Shown: positions 1 to 8,626 of the stretch, piece after piece
How positions within the stretch are numbered: the first letter of the stretch is position 1
Layout: each line of letters starts with the position of its first letter
DNA from: CBDDYU01 sp965235655
Lineage (GTDB): Bacteria > Pseudomonadota > Alphaproteobacteria > Pelagibacterales > Pelagibacteraceae
Assembly (NCBI GenBank): GCA_965235655.1
Contig: CBDDYU010000001.1
Coordinates: 62,001-126,000, forward strand
DNA: 64,000 nt
Direction of reading: 5' to 3'
The notes under the pieces: generated by a model
Database searches by the model: none
Told to the model about the DNA's origin: nothing
What the model saw: only the letters and a program-made list of their open reading frames with translations
Program-made: the position numbers and the translations under genes

Positions 1-238
1 GCGTTCCCGTTGTTTTACCTTCAAACACACCTGATAAGATTTTAACTAAATCCTTTTCTTTTCTTTGTGTAGTAAATTTTGATTGTCCAGGCTTACGTAA
101 ATTAAGATCAGCTTGAATATCTTTTTCTGAAAGGGCAATATTAGGCGGACAGCCATCGACCACACAGCCAATAGCTGGACCATGAGATTCTCCCCAGGTT
201 GTGAAACGAAAAACTTTTCCAAATGTATTAAATGACAT
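1..238 (-). CDS. aroC: chorismate synthase, N-terminal part (cut by window edge)
   Basis: Chorismate synthase makes chorismate from EPSP, the last step of the shikimate pathway. Only the first 79 residues are present; the rest lies beyond base 1. The translated N-terminus shows the family signature FRFTTWGESHGPAIG followed by VVDGCPP, and further on RKPGQSKFTTQR, all in expected order and spacing. The ATG at 238-236 gives the canonical MSFNTFGK start. It is divergent from pdxH with 32 bases between start codons, so the two promoters must share or overlap. Identity is secure; the C-terminus cannot be judged. Confidence 0.95.
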   Translation of the reverse strand, partial: MSFNTFGKVFRFTTWGESHGPAIGCVVDGCPPNIALSEKDIQADLNLRKPGQSKFTTQRKEKDLVKILSGVFEGKTTGT

Positions 239-270
239 ATAGCTAATATATAAGTTAATTTGACTAAATT

Positions 271-888
271 ATGAACGATAAATTAGGTTTAGATAAAGCT
301 TTCTTAGATGAAGCGAACCCGTACGATCTATTTAACATATGGATGGCGGAGGCTGAGAAGTCTGAAATCAATGACCCTAATGCTTTATCTGTTGCAACAG
401 TAGATGCAGCTGGCCAACCAGACAACCGAATGGTTTTATTAAAAGGATTAAATGAGGAAGGTTTTATTTTTTATACCAACTTAGAAAGTAAAAAAGGAAA
501 AGATTTAAAAGCTAATCCAAAAGCTTCCATGTGTTTTCATTGGAAATCTTTAAGAAGACAAATACGAATTCAAGGATCAGTGACCTTAGTCGATAATAAA
601 ACAGCTGATGAATATTATGCAACTAGACCTTATGAAAGCAGAATAGGAGCGTGGGCTTCTTCTCAATCAGAAGTGATGCAAACCAGAGAAGAATTTGAAA
701 AAAAAATAAAAGAGTTTAAAGAAAAGTATCCAGATCCAAACAATGTACCAAGACCCTCTTATTGGTCTGGCTGGTTATTAAAGCCTTACAAAATTGAATT
801 TTGGATGGATGTTGAAAATCGTCTTCATCAAAGATTGTGTTATGCTAAAATTGGTAACGCTTGGCATCAAGAAATTTTATACCCATAA
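271..888 (+). CDS. pdxH: pyridoxamine 5'-phosphate oxidase
   Basis: FMN-dependent cytosolic oxidase that turns pyridoxine/pyridoxamine 5'-phosphate into pyridoxal phosphate. At 205 residues it has normal family length. Visible signatures are RMVLLKG (FMN/PLP binding), FHWKSLRRQIRIQG, RPYESRIGAWASSQS and the C-terminal WSGWLLKPYKIEFW and NRLHQR segments. The ATG at 271 yields a standard N-terminus. It is divergent from aroC, and an intrinsic terminator follows 4 bases after the stop. Intact and confidently assigned. Confidence 0.96.
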   Translation: MNDKLGLDKAFLDEANPYDLFNIWMAEAEKSEINDPNALSVATVDAAGQPDNRMVLLKGLNEEGFIFYTNLESKKGKDLKANPKASMCFHWKSLRRQIRIQGSVTLVDNKTADEYYATRPYESRIGAWASSQSEVMQTREEFEKKIKEFKEKYPDPNNVPRPSYWSGWLLKPYKIEFWMDVENRLHQRLCYAKIGNAWHQEILYP

Positions 889-891
889 AAT

Positions 892-924
892 AAAAAGGCC
901 CCAACTACTATCGGGGCCTTTTTT
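892..924. terminator. intrinsic terminator after pdxH (bidirectional)
   Basis: GGCCCC (897-902) pairs with GGGGCC (913-918) around a 10-base loop, flanked by A-run on the left and six T on the right. It serves pdxH on + and, by symmetry of A and T runs, can also end the convergent GMC oxidoreductase transcript, whose stop codon is at 944-946 on the other strand. Confidence 0.88.
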
Positions 925-943
925 ATGTAAATTATTTATTTAA

Positions 944-2514
944 TTAAATTGCTTTGGATTTCATTTGTCCAGCAATGTAATCCGCTTGTCGGATTGCAAG
1001 AGCAACAATTGTTAATGTAGGATTTTCCGCAGCACCTGTTGTGAACTGACTACCATCGGATACAAATAAATTTTTAATATCCCATGATTGTCCGAATACT
1101 TATTCACTACACCATCACTTGCTTTGGCACTCATTCGGTTTGTACCTAAGTTGTGAGTAGATGGATACGGAGGTGTTTCAATTGTTTTCGTTGCACCTAC
1201 TGCATCATAGATTGCTTTTCCTCTTCCAAAGGCATGGTTTCTCATAGCGATATCATTTTTGTGATCACTAAAATGAACGTTAGGAGCTCTCATGCCGTAC
1301 TGATCTTTTTGATCGGATAGAGTTACACGGTTAGCTAGATTGAGGCATGTCTTCTCCCACAATCCACATCCCTGCCATATGATCGTACTTATCCATGGAA
1401 GCTGTAAATTCTCTTCCCCATTGTCCTGGATCTAAGAATGCAGCCATAAATGGAAGTCCAAGCGATAAAGTTTCTAATTCATATCCACCAACGAAATCCT
1501 CGTTTTGGATCATGAATTGATTCATCCTGAACAATACCGGCCATAGTCGTTCCACGGATACATATATACAGGTCTTTCAAAGATACCATACACACTAGCA
1601 GTCATGTGACGCATATAGTTTTTACCCACTTCTCCTGAAGAGTTAGCAAGACCATCTTTAAACATATTCGATTCAGAGTTTAATAGTAGTCTTGGAGACT
1701 CAATGGAGTTACCAGCAACAGCTACAGCTCTAGCTTTTTGTATTTGAGTGTTTCCATCTTTATCTTTGTATACTACTCCAGTAACTTTACCTGTTTGGTC
1801 ATGTTCAATTCTCATTACATGACTATTAGGTCTTACTTCTAAGTTACCAGTTTTCTCTCCTTTTGGAATTGCCGCAACTAATGTTGACCATTTCGCTCCA
1901 GTTTTACATCCTTGAAAACAAAAGCCAATTTGTTGACAGCTGATTCTTCCATCTCGAGGTTTGGAGTTGATAGACATGTTTCCAGTATGCACTTTCTTAT
2001 AACCAAGTTTTTTTGCACCGGCTTCCAATACTTTAAAATTATTGTTACCAGGTAATCTTGGTATTCCGTTAGTGCCAGTGGTTCCCATCTCGTACTCAGC
2101 TTTAGCATAGTAAGGAGCCATTTCTTTCGCATCAATTGGCCAGTCTAATAAAGTTGCACCTTTAATGTCACCATAAGTCGTTCTAGCTTTCCACTCATGT
2201 GGCTGGAAACGAAGAGATGCGCCAGCCCAGTGGACAGTTGATCCACCAACAGCTTTCACAATCCATGCAGGCAGACCACCAAAGTCTTTTGCAACTCTCC
2301 AGTCACCTGATGTGGTACGTTTATCCAGCCAAGAAATTTGACCAAACATTCCCCACTCATCGTTACTGAAATCTTTCGTTTCGTGTCTTCCACCGGCTTC
2401 TAAGATTACAGATTTAATTCCTTTTTTTGCTAGTTCATAACCAAGAGTTCCACCACCAGCACCTGAGCCAATGATTACAAATAAGCTATCATCATTTTTA
2501 TCAAATTTTGCCAT
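944..2514 (-). pseudogene. GMC-family oxidoreductase (gluconate/choline dehydrogenase-like), frameshifted
   Basis: FAD-dependent GMC oxidoreductase, probably a periplasmic sugar/alcohol dehydrogenase catalytic subunit. The N-terminal FAD site GSGAGGGTLGYELAKKG and the following ILEAGG are clear, and a GGSTVHWAG motif follows. The homology runs through three reading-frame changes, near 1530-1555, 1335-1362 and about 1100; the last segment restores the family C-terminus (LFVSDGSQFTTGAAENPTLT...) and stops at 944. Total length is full size with no large deletion. It lies 9 bases downstream of the gene for its small subunit. Either a young pseudogene or sequencing indels; protein identity is clear, intactness is not. 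Confidence 0.85.
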
Positions 2515-2523
2515 CGGTTCCTC

Positions 2524-3069
2524 CTATACCTTATCTAACCAGTTGATATCGTTAAACCCTCTGTTGATGTAACCACCTTTATCAGCAGAAGCTCCTTCGT
2601 AACCAAACTTAGGCCAGACTTCTTGGTTGTTATATAATCCTGTCACAAGATCTCCTCGCAATTTTCCAAAAAGAGGGGAAGAGGTATTTGCTTTCAAAAT
2701 ATCTACTCGTTCAAGTTCACGGTTGATATTTTTATAGTCACTTCCGTATTTCTTTTTTGCAGCAGTATTAATTTTTTCTAATTCTGCCTGGATCATTGAT
2801 TTTAGTTTTGCGTCTTTAGCAGCAGCTGTATTGTAACCTTCAATAACTTTTGCATAATACTTATCTGCTAAATGATCATGAGGATAAATGTCTCGCGCCA
2901 TCTGAATAAGAGTAGCAGCATTATCACCTCCAAGATTATCGAACGAAGCAGCCCACGCTGAACTTTTTCCCAAAACCATATTTCCGGCAATTGTGAGACC
3001 AAGCGCAGTAGCAGTACCGCCTTTTAGAAAAGAACGTCTGGATATAGCTTTTTTATCCAATATTCTCAT
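2524..3069 (-). CDS. gluconate 2-dehydrogenase subunit 3 family protein, Tat-exported
   Basis: Small subunit that accompanies membrane-bound GMC dehydrogenases. The N-terminus has a twin-arginine signal, SRRSFLKGG, followed by a hydrophobic stretch and a likely AWA cleavage site near residue 40, so the protein is exported folded to the periplasm, carrying the GMC subunit with it in known systems. 181 residues, family-typical. A clear ribosome site (AAGGGGGAAG) precedes the ATG at 3069. It is the first gene of a two-gene operon with the frameshifted GMC gene, so its function depends on whether that partner is really broken. Confidence 0.85.
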   Translation of the reverse strand: MRILDKKAISRRSFLKGGTATALGLTIAGNMVLGKSSAWAASFDNLGGDNAATLIQMARDIYPHDHLADKYYAKVIEGYNTAAAKDAKLKSMIQAELEKINTAAKKKYGSDYKNINRELERVDILKANTSSPLFGKLRGDLVTGLYNNQEVWPKFGYEGASADKGGYINRGFNDINWLDKV

Positions 3070-3220
3070 AACTTCCCCCTTTGTTATTTTGAATTAAGAA
3101 AAGTGTAACTGAATTTAAAAATAAAATAAATTTTTTTTTATGAATAAATATTGCGATGCAAAATTACGTTAAAAAATGGACAAAATAAATTCACCGTGAA
3201 GTAGAAGGTGAGAATTATTA

Positions 3221-3775
3221 TTAAATGGTGCCTAGCTCTTTTGCAATGTTAGCCGTAGCTTTAGCTTCCATGATTTCAATCCAATACCCATCTGGATCTT
3301 TGATGAAAGCAAGTGGTTTCATCGAGCCATCATCTGCTTTTTTGACAAAGGTAATATTATGTTTTTCAAATCGACTGCATGCAGCATGAACATCTGGCAC
3401 CGAGAAAGCAATATGACCAAAGCCTTTTGGATCGGAGTTACCATCATGAAATTTAACCGCATCATCATTTTCTGCTCCCCAGTTATGAGTTAATTCCAGC
3501 AAACCTTTTTGTCGAAAGGTCCAAACTGTTCTTTCATAGCTATCGGTTGGGATTTGTTTTACTTCTTCATCCGTATGTTTTCCTAAAAAATATAAGGAAA
3601 ACTTCATAGAAGGAAAATCAAGTTTTTTTACCAATCTCATTCCTAATACTTTAGAATAAAACTCTAATGATCGTTTAGGATCTTTGATACGCAACATTGA
3701 ATGGTTAAAAATATAGCCATCCGTTTCTTTATCGATGGAGTTTGCAAGTCCTTCTGCTTTTTCTGCGTGGCTCAT
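3221..3775 (-). CDS. gloA: lactoylglutathione lyase (glyoxalase I), paralogue 1
   Basis: Isomerises the methylglyoxal-glutathione hemithioacetal to S-lactoylglutathione in the cytosol. The four metal ligands are recognisable in order: His in NHSMLR (about residue 26), Glu in LLELTHNWG, His in GFGHIAF and Glu in GYWIEIME. The roughly 30-residue insert around KQIPTDSYERTVWTFRQ makes it the longer, eukaryote-like form rather than the 135-residue E. coli form. It sits 48 bases downstream of a close paralogue, evidently a tandem duplication. 184 residues, intact. Confidence 0.9.
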   Translation of the reverse strand: MSHAEKAEGLANSIDKETDGYIFNHSMLRIKDPKRSLEFYSKVLGMRLVKKLDFPSMKFSLYFLGKHTDEEVKQIPTDSYERTVWTFRQKGLLELTHNWGAENDDAVKFHDGNSDPKGFGHIAFSVPDVHAACSRFEKHNITFVKKADDGSMKPLAFIKDPDGYWIEIMEAKATANIAKELGTI

Positions 3776-3823
3776 AATTGAATTTAGTTTAATTTATACT
3801 TCGTAGTTCCGTCAAGTTTTTAT

Positions 3824-4333
3824 TTAGACAATTTCAATCCAATAACCATCTGGGTCTTTAATAAAAGCAATGCTCTTCATGTTGCCATCACTTGGTTTTT
3901 TTTGAAATGTAACTCCTAGTTTTTCAAATCGTTCGCAAGCTTGCTGCACATCTGGAACCTTAAATGCAATATGACCAAAGCCACGTGGTTCTTTATTACC
4001 ATCATGGTAAGAAAAATTTGGATCATTTTCAGTTCCCCAATTATGGGTTAATTCTAAAATAGATTTTTGATTTAATGCCCAGCCTCGCATATCATCATTA
4101 GACTTTGGAATAGATTTTTTTTCTTCTTCATTGAAAGTTCCTAAAAAATAAAGGGAAAATTTTCCTCCTGGAAAATCATTTTTACGCACTAAGGTCATTC
4201 CCATCACTCTCGTATAAAAATCTAATGATTTTTTTGGATCTTTCACACGCAGCATCGTGTGATTAAGAATAAAATCTTTTGTATCTTGATCTGGGTTGAT
4301 ACAATTTCCTTCTACATCTTTAAATTCACTCAT
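3824..4333 (-). CDS. gloA: lactoylglutathione lyase (glyoxalase I), paralogue 2
   Basis: Second glyoxalase I, 169 residues, sharing the same blocks as its downstream neighbour: NHTMLRVKDP, SLYFLG, ILELTHNWG, GFGHIAFKVPDV and GYWIEIV. All four metal ligands (His, Glu, His, Glu) are retained, so it should be active. Compared with paralogue 1 it lacks part of the C-terminal tail after the last ligand, ending WIEIV. It lies 12 bases downstream of the ProC-like gene on the same strand, so the three may be one transcript. Confidence 0.9.
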   Translation of the reverse strand: MSEFKDVEGNCINPDQDTKDFILNHTMLRVKDPKKSLDFYTRVMGMTLVRKNDFPGGKFSLYFLGTFNEEEKKSIPKSNDDMRGWALNQKSILELTHNWGTENDPNFSYHDGNKEPRGFGHIAFKVPDVQQACERFEKLGVTFQKKPSDGNMKSIAFIKDPDGYWIEIV

Positions 4334-4345
4334 ATTACTTTCTCC

Positions 4346-5122
4346 TTATTGGTCGTTTGCTTTCTTAATTCTGGCAAAAATAGTATTTAGATTTTTATTG
4401 ATCTTATCAAATACTTTATCTTTTTTTAATCGAAGTAATAATTCTTCATTAATACCTTTTTTAGTTTGGTATTCTTTGACTAAACTTCTTGTATCCTGTT
4501 TAGATAAAAGCAAAGTATGCGACAAACCAAAAACTAAACTTGTTACTAGGCGCTTAGCTTTTGTAGTGTTCACTTTTCTTTGTACAAGCCAATTTTCAAG
4601 AGTTGCACATAATTCTAAATAAGTTGCCATTCCTGCAGTTAAAGTCCAAAGATAATTATTTTCTTTTTCGTTTTTGGCATTAATCACTGTGCCAATTTTA
4701 TTAAATAAAGCATTTACTTTATTGTTGCTTGGATACAATACAATCGGACCTAGCTTACTTTCAACCATCGGCAATGGCGCTGCTTTGAACACAAGTGTTG
4801 CAGGTGATGCAAATCTTCTTAAGTCTTTCATGTTTAAGGTAGAGACAAAGCTAATAACTGTTTGACCTTTTTTAAATTTCAAGTCATGTAAGATTTTTTT
4901 TGCAACCGTTGGAACTACCGCCAAGACTACCCAGTTCGATCGATTAATAATCTCTTGATTATCTTTAACAACTTTCACCTGTTTCAATCGTTTAGCTAAA
5001 GCACGAGAATTCTTTTTACTACGCTCAGAAATAAGAATTTGCTTCAGGTTCGCTTTTGACCTAAATAATCCAGTTATAACCGAGGTGGTGATTTTGCCTG
5101 TACCTATAAATCCGATCTTCAT
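4346..5122 (-). CDS. ProC-like NAD(P)-binding oxidoreductase (pyrroline-5-carboxylate reductase family)
   Basis: Rossmann-fold protein of the P5C reductase family. The N-terminus has the dinucleotide motif GFIGTGKITTSVITGL, and FKAAPLPMVESKLGP matches the family block that normally reads R.MPN.P...G.G. The C-terminal dimerisation helix is present, but the usual SPGGTT substrate-loop motif is replaced by QTKKGI. 258 residues, near family length. That change makes true proline synthesis uncertain; it may act on another cyclic imine or be a divergent paralogue. Starts at ATG 5122, 28 bases from the divergent EamA gene. Confidence 0.7.
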   Translation of the reverse strand: MKIGFIGTGKITTSVITGLFRSKANLKQILISERSKKNSRALAKRLKQVKVVKDNQEIINRSNWVVLAVVPTVAKKILHDLKFKKGQTVISFVSTLNMKDLRRFASPATLVFKAAPLPMVESKLGPIVLYPSNNKVNALFNKIGTVINAKNEKENNYLWTLTAGMATYLELCATLENWLVQRKVNTTKAKRLVTSLVFGLSHTLLLSKQDTRSLVKEYQTKKGINEELLLRLKKDKVFDKINKNLNTIFARIKKANDQ

Positions 5123-5150
5123 GAGATAATTTCTAAAGGAAAAAAAGTGA

Positions 5151-5996
5151 ATGTCTATTGATAAAATTCCAGGCCCTCTGTTGATTGCTTTAGGTGGTTT
5201 ATTCCTTAGTTCTGGAGGAACTATTTTTCGTTCTTTTGAAATGACAGACCCTTGGACGATTTATTTCTGGAGATCTGTTTTTTTTACACCCGCTGTTTTT
5301 TTATTTGTATTTTTTACCAACCAAACATCCTTTGTAAGAAAATTTACTTCTCTTGGTTGGGTTGGTTTGATGTGTGCCTGCTTGTACGCAACGGGAAGCG
5401 CTGCCTACATGTTCGCGTTAAAATATACAACAGTTGCTAATGTTGTTTTCATTATTAGTATTCAAACTTTCTTTCTTGCCATCATGGGTTATTTTTTTTT
5501 AAAAGAAAAAATTAATCTTTCTACTTTTGTAGCTATTCTATTAGCCGCAACAGGACTTTATATTATGATTGGGACAAAAATTTCAGGTGGAACCGCATTT
5601 GGTAATGCATTTGCATTTATCATTCCGGTTGCCTTCACCCTGGTAGTATTTCTTATTAGAAAATATCCTCATATCGATATGGTTCCTGCAGTGGCAGTAT
5701 CAGGAATATTGGCGTTGACGTTTGGATTTTTTTTAGGAGGAAACATAGCCATTAGCACCCATGATTTAATTTTAGTTTTTTTCTTTGGTGCCTTACAGTA
5801 TGCACCTGGTTTTATTTGCTTAACCTTAGGTTCGAGAAAAACACCATCTGCTAAAATTGGTATTTTTACTTTCACGGAAGCTATCGCAGGTCCTATTTGG
5901 GCATGGATATTTGTTCATGAAGTACCACCGCTTGGCGTATTAATAGGTGGAAGCATTATTTTCTTAGCTATACTTTTAAAAAGCTTTAAAGCATAA
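5151..5996 (+). CDS. EamA/DMT-family transporter
   Basis: Integral membrane protein of 281 residues with ten predicted hydrophobic segments arranged as two five-helix EamA repeats. The first repeat ends in ALKYTTVANVVFIIS...FFLKEKI and the second in TPSAKIGIFTFTEAIAGPIWAWIFVHE, the usual end-of-repeat pattern of drug/metabolite exporters. Ribosome site AGGAA lies 9 bases before ATG 5151. Substrate cannot be read from sequence. It is divergent from the ProC-like gene; members of this family often export amino acids or metabolites. Confidence 0.88.
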   Translation: MSIDKIPGPLLIALGGLFLSSGGTIFRSFEMTDPWTIYFWRSVFFTPAVFLFVFFTNQTSFVRKFTSLGWVGLMCACLYATGSAAYMFALKYTTVANVVFIISIQTFFLAIMGYFFLKEKINLSTFVAILLAATGLYIMIGTKISGGTAFGNAFAFIIPVAFTLVVFLIRKYPHIDMVPAVAVSGILALTFGFFLGGNIAISTHDLILVFFFGALQYAPGFICLTLGSRKTPSAKIGIFTFTEAIAGPIWAWIFVHEVPPLGVLIGGSIIFLAILLKSFKA

Positions 5997-6036
5997 AAAG
6001 TTAACTTTTTTTTCTAAATTAGTATAAACTATATGC

Positions 6037-6420
6037 ATGGGTAATTTGCTAAGAAACATTCAACTGACGGGCGCTGTAATCATTATGATTACCACGATTG
6101 TTGCGTTTGGATTAGAAGTGAAAAAAATGATTGTTACCCAAGATGTATTTCTTGCAGATATTTTACTTTTATTTATCTACTTAGAGGTACTAGGTATGGT
6201 TACAAGTTATTGGGGAACCCAAAGAATTCGATTAACCTATCCTTTGTTTATTGCCATTACTGCGATTGGTCGTTTAATTATTTTACAAAAAAAAGACATC
6301 GATGCTATTTCGTTAATTTATGAATCATCAGCCATTTTACTTATTGCCATAGCAATAGTGGTGTTACGTTTTCGAAAAAGTAAAAAGCTTGAAGTTACGT
6401 TACATAAAGACGACCTTTAA
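6037..6420 (+). CDS. PsiE-like membrane protein
   Basis: 127-residue protein with four hydrophobic segments (about residues 9-28, 40-60, 70-85 and 95-112) matching the phosphate-starvation-inducible PsiE family; LLLFIYLEVLGMVTSYW, RLTYPLFIAITAIGRLI and the basic tail after the last helix are typical. Function of PsiE is unknown. It sits alone between the EamA gene and a secreted protein gene, with about 40 bases either side. No Pho box was recognised upstream. Confidence 0.75.
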   Translation: MGNLLRNIQLTGAVIIMITTIVAFGLEVKKMIVTQDVFLADILLLFIYLEVLGMVTSYWGTQRIRLTYPLFIAITAIGRLIILQKKDIDAISLIYESSAILLIAIAIVVLRFRKSKKLEVTLHKDDL

Positions 6421-6467
6421 TTTTTTGAAACTTGCACCGATTGAAGTAAAATATCTTCAATTAAATC

Positions 6468-7109
6468 ATGCTTAAAAAATTATTTGTTTTTTTATCTTTT
6501 TTGTTATGCGCTAACGTTTCTTATTCTAAAAATGATGCCTATTTAGAACTACTAAGAGATTATGATGAGGCTTTGTATAAAGTTCGATATGAAGAGGATC
6601 AAAAAAAATTACTTATAAAACTATCTAAAAAAGCAACCGCACTAGTAAATCAATATCCAAAGGATGCTGCCATCAAGGCCTGGACAGGAATTATTTTTGC
6701 AGCTGAGTCAAAATATTATACTTTGAATTTATATAAGGCCAATAATCGCAAGAACAAAGCTATTCAATTCTTAGAGCAAGCAAAATCCATGGATGCAAAT
6801 TTACAAAAAGGAATTATCTATACTTCACTTGGTCTTTTATATTTAGAAAAATCAGGAGATAAATTTGATCAACTTAGCAAGGAATATTTACTCCAAAGTA
6901 TTCGCTTGGACCCCCAAGGATTAGAAAGTAATTTTGCTTATGCAAAGTATTTATTTAAGAAAAAAAAATATTTAGAAACCTTAAAGCATTTAGCCTTAGC
7001 TACGGACGCACCATTGCGCTCTGATCGAAAAAGAGCTGATAAAAGAATTAAGTTTGAGGTACGTCAGTTTGTAGATAAAGTAAAAATTCAATTAGAGCAA
7101 AAATCATAA
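6468..7109 (+). CDS. secreted TPR-like protein of unknown function
   Basis: 213 residues with an N-terminal signal peptide (about residues 1-20, cleavage after SYS) and then helix pairs that read like degenerate tetratricopeptide repeats, such as AIQFLEQAKSMDANLQKGIIYTSLG and YLLQSIRLDPQGLESNFAYAKYLFKKKKYLE. It is therefore probably a periplasmic scaffold protein. Only 7 bases separate it from the photolyase-like gene, suggesting cotranscription. I do not recognise a named family. Confidence 0.7.
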   Translation: MLKKLFVFLSFLLCANVSYSKNDAYLELLRDYDEALYKVRYEEDQKKLLIKLSKKATALVNQYPKDAAIKAWTGIIFAAESKYYTLNLYKANNRKNKAIQFLEQAKSMDANLQKGIIYTSLGLLYLEKSGDKFDQLSKEYLLQSIRLDPQGLESNFAYAKYLFKKKKYLETLKHLALATDAPLRSDRKRADKRIKFEVRQFVDKVKIQLEQKS

Positions 7110-7116
7110 CATTTCT

Positions 7117-8610
7117 ATGTCTTCTAAAGCTTTTATTATTTTAGGAAATCAATTATTTCCCACTGTTCATCTTAAAGATTACAAGGACCATATTTTTTTC
7201 ATGGCGGAAGATTATGGCCTTTGTACTTATGTTAAACATCATAAGCAAAAAATTTTACTTTTTTTATCTGCCATGCGTTCTTACGCGGAAGAATTACAAA
7301 CAGCAAAGCTGAAAGTTACTTATTATAATTGCGAACATAAGTTATTTACAAAAGATTATGAGGCAAAATTATTAGATTTTATTCAAGCTAATAAAATTAC
7401 AGAAATTACTAGTTTTGAAATTGAAGATAAATTCTTTGAAACTAGGGTAGTTAATTTTCTAGCAAAACATAAAATCAATTACCACATAGTGCCGTCTCCA
7501 ATGTTTGTCACAAGTAGAGCTGAATTTACTGAGTATTTGCAGGCTAATAAAAAACCATTTATGGCAACATTTTATAAGCTGCAAAGAATTAAACTCAATA
7601 TTTTAATCAAAGATAAAAACAAACCCATTGGAGATAAGTGGTCTTTTGATGAAGATAATAGAAAAAAACTTGCGCACAATATCGACATTCCTAAACTAAA
7701 AGTTTTTAAACACACCTCTCATACCAAAGAATTAATCCCCTTTATCGAAAAGCATTTTGCTTCACACCCAGGAAATTTAAAAGCATTTCATCATCCAACT
7801 ACAAGAAAGGATACCATCAAATTATTTTTAGATTTCCTTAATAACAAAATAAAATTATTTGGAGATTATGAAGATTCTATTACCACTAAATCGTATTCTG
7901 TATTTCATAGTATGCTAAGTCCTGTGATGAACCTTGGGTTGATCACACCTGGTACCATGATCAAAGAGACTTTGTTGTTTGCTAAAAAAAATAAAGTACC
8001 GCTTAATTCTTTAGAGGGTTATGTGAGGCAGGTCATTGGCTGGCGGGAATTTATGCGTGGTATTTACCAAAATTATGAAAAGAAATTACTAACTGATAAT
8101 TTCTTCCAGCATACTCGAAAGTTAAAGAAGAGTTGGTACGACGGCACCACTGGAATGGTTCCATTAGATCACACCATTAAGAATTGTCTGAACCACGGTT
8201 ACAGTCACCATATTGAAAGATTAATGGTGGTTTGTAATTTAATGAATTTATCTGGCATTCATCCAAAAGAAGTCTTCCGATGGTTTATGGAAATGTATGT
8301 CGACTCTTCGGATTGGGTGATGGCACCTAACGTCATGGGCATGGGCTTATTTAGTGATGGAGGAATTTTTGCAACCAAGCCTTATATTTGCGGATCAGCT
8401 TATATTTTAAAAATGAGCGATCATCCTAAAGGAGAATGGTGTGAGGTGATGGATGGTTTGTACTGGAGATTTATTGATAGGCATAAAAAGTTTTTCTTAC
8501 AAAATTACCGATTAGCAATGATGGCAAAAATTTTAGAAAAAATGGACAAAGAAAGAAAAAAAAGAATTTTTGCTAAAGCAGATGATTTTATCGCAAAGAA
8601 TACTATTTAA
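7117..8610 (+). CDS. cryptochrome/photolyase-related protein (PhrB/FeS-BCP-like)
   Basis: 497 residues with the layout of bacterial (6-4) photolyase-like proteins: an N-terminal alpha/beta domain starting FIILGNQLFP, and a helical C-terminal FAD domain with GWREFMRGIY, GYSHHIERLMV, WVMAPNVMGM and KPYICGSAYILKMSD. In the characterised PhrB/CryB proteins four Cys bind a [4Fe-4S] cluster; here the place where PhrB has the closely spaced Cys pair reads HPKGE, and only the Cys before the final LYW block (EWCEVMDGLYW) appears kept, so the cluster may be absent. Likely DNA repair or blue-light sensing. No clear ribosome site. Confidence 0.88.
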   Translation: MSSKAFIILGNQLFPTVHLKDYKDHIFFMAEDYGLCTYVKHHKQKILLFLSAMRSYAEELQTAKLKVTYYNCEHKLFTKDYEAKLLDFIQANKITEITSFEIEDKFFETRVVNFLAKHKINYHIVPSPMFVTSRAEFTEYLQANKKPFMATFYKLQRIKLNILIKDKNKPIGDKWSFDEDNRKKLAHNIDIPKLKVFKHTSHTKELIPFIEKHFASHPGNLKAFHHPTTRKDTIKLFLDFLNNKIKLFGDYEDSITTKSYSVFHSMLSPVMNLGLITPGTMIKETLLFAKKNKVPLNSLEGYVRQVIGWREFMRGIYQNYEKKLLTDNFFQHTRKLKKSWYDGTTGMVPLDHTIKNCLNHGYSHHIERLMVVCNLMNLSGIHPKEVFRWFMEMYVDSSDWVMAPNVMGMGLFSDGGIFATKPYICGSAYILKMSDHPKGEWCEVMDGLYWRFIDRHKKFFLQNYRLAMMAKILEKMDKERKKRIFAKADDFIAKNTI

Positions 8611-8626
8611 GAAAAAATTCGGGAAC

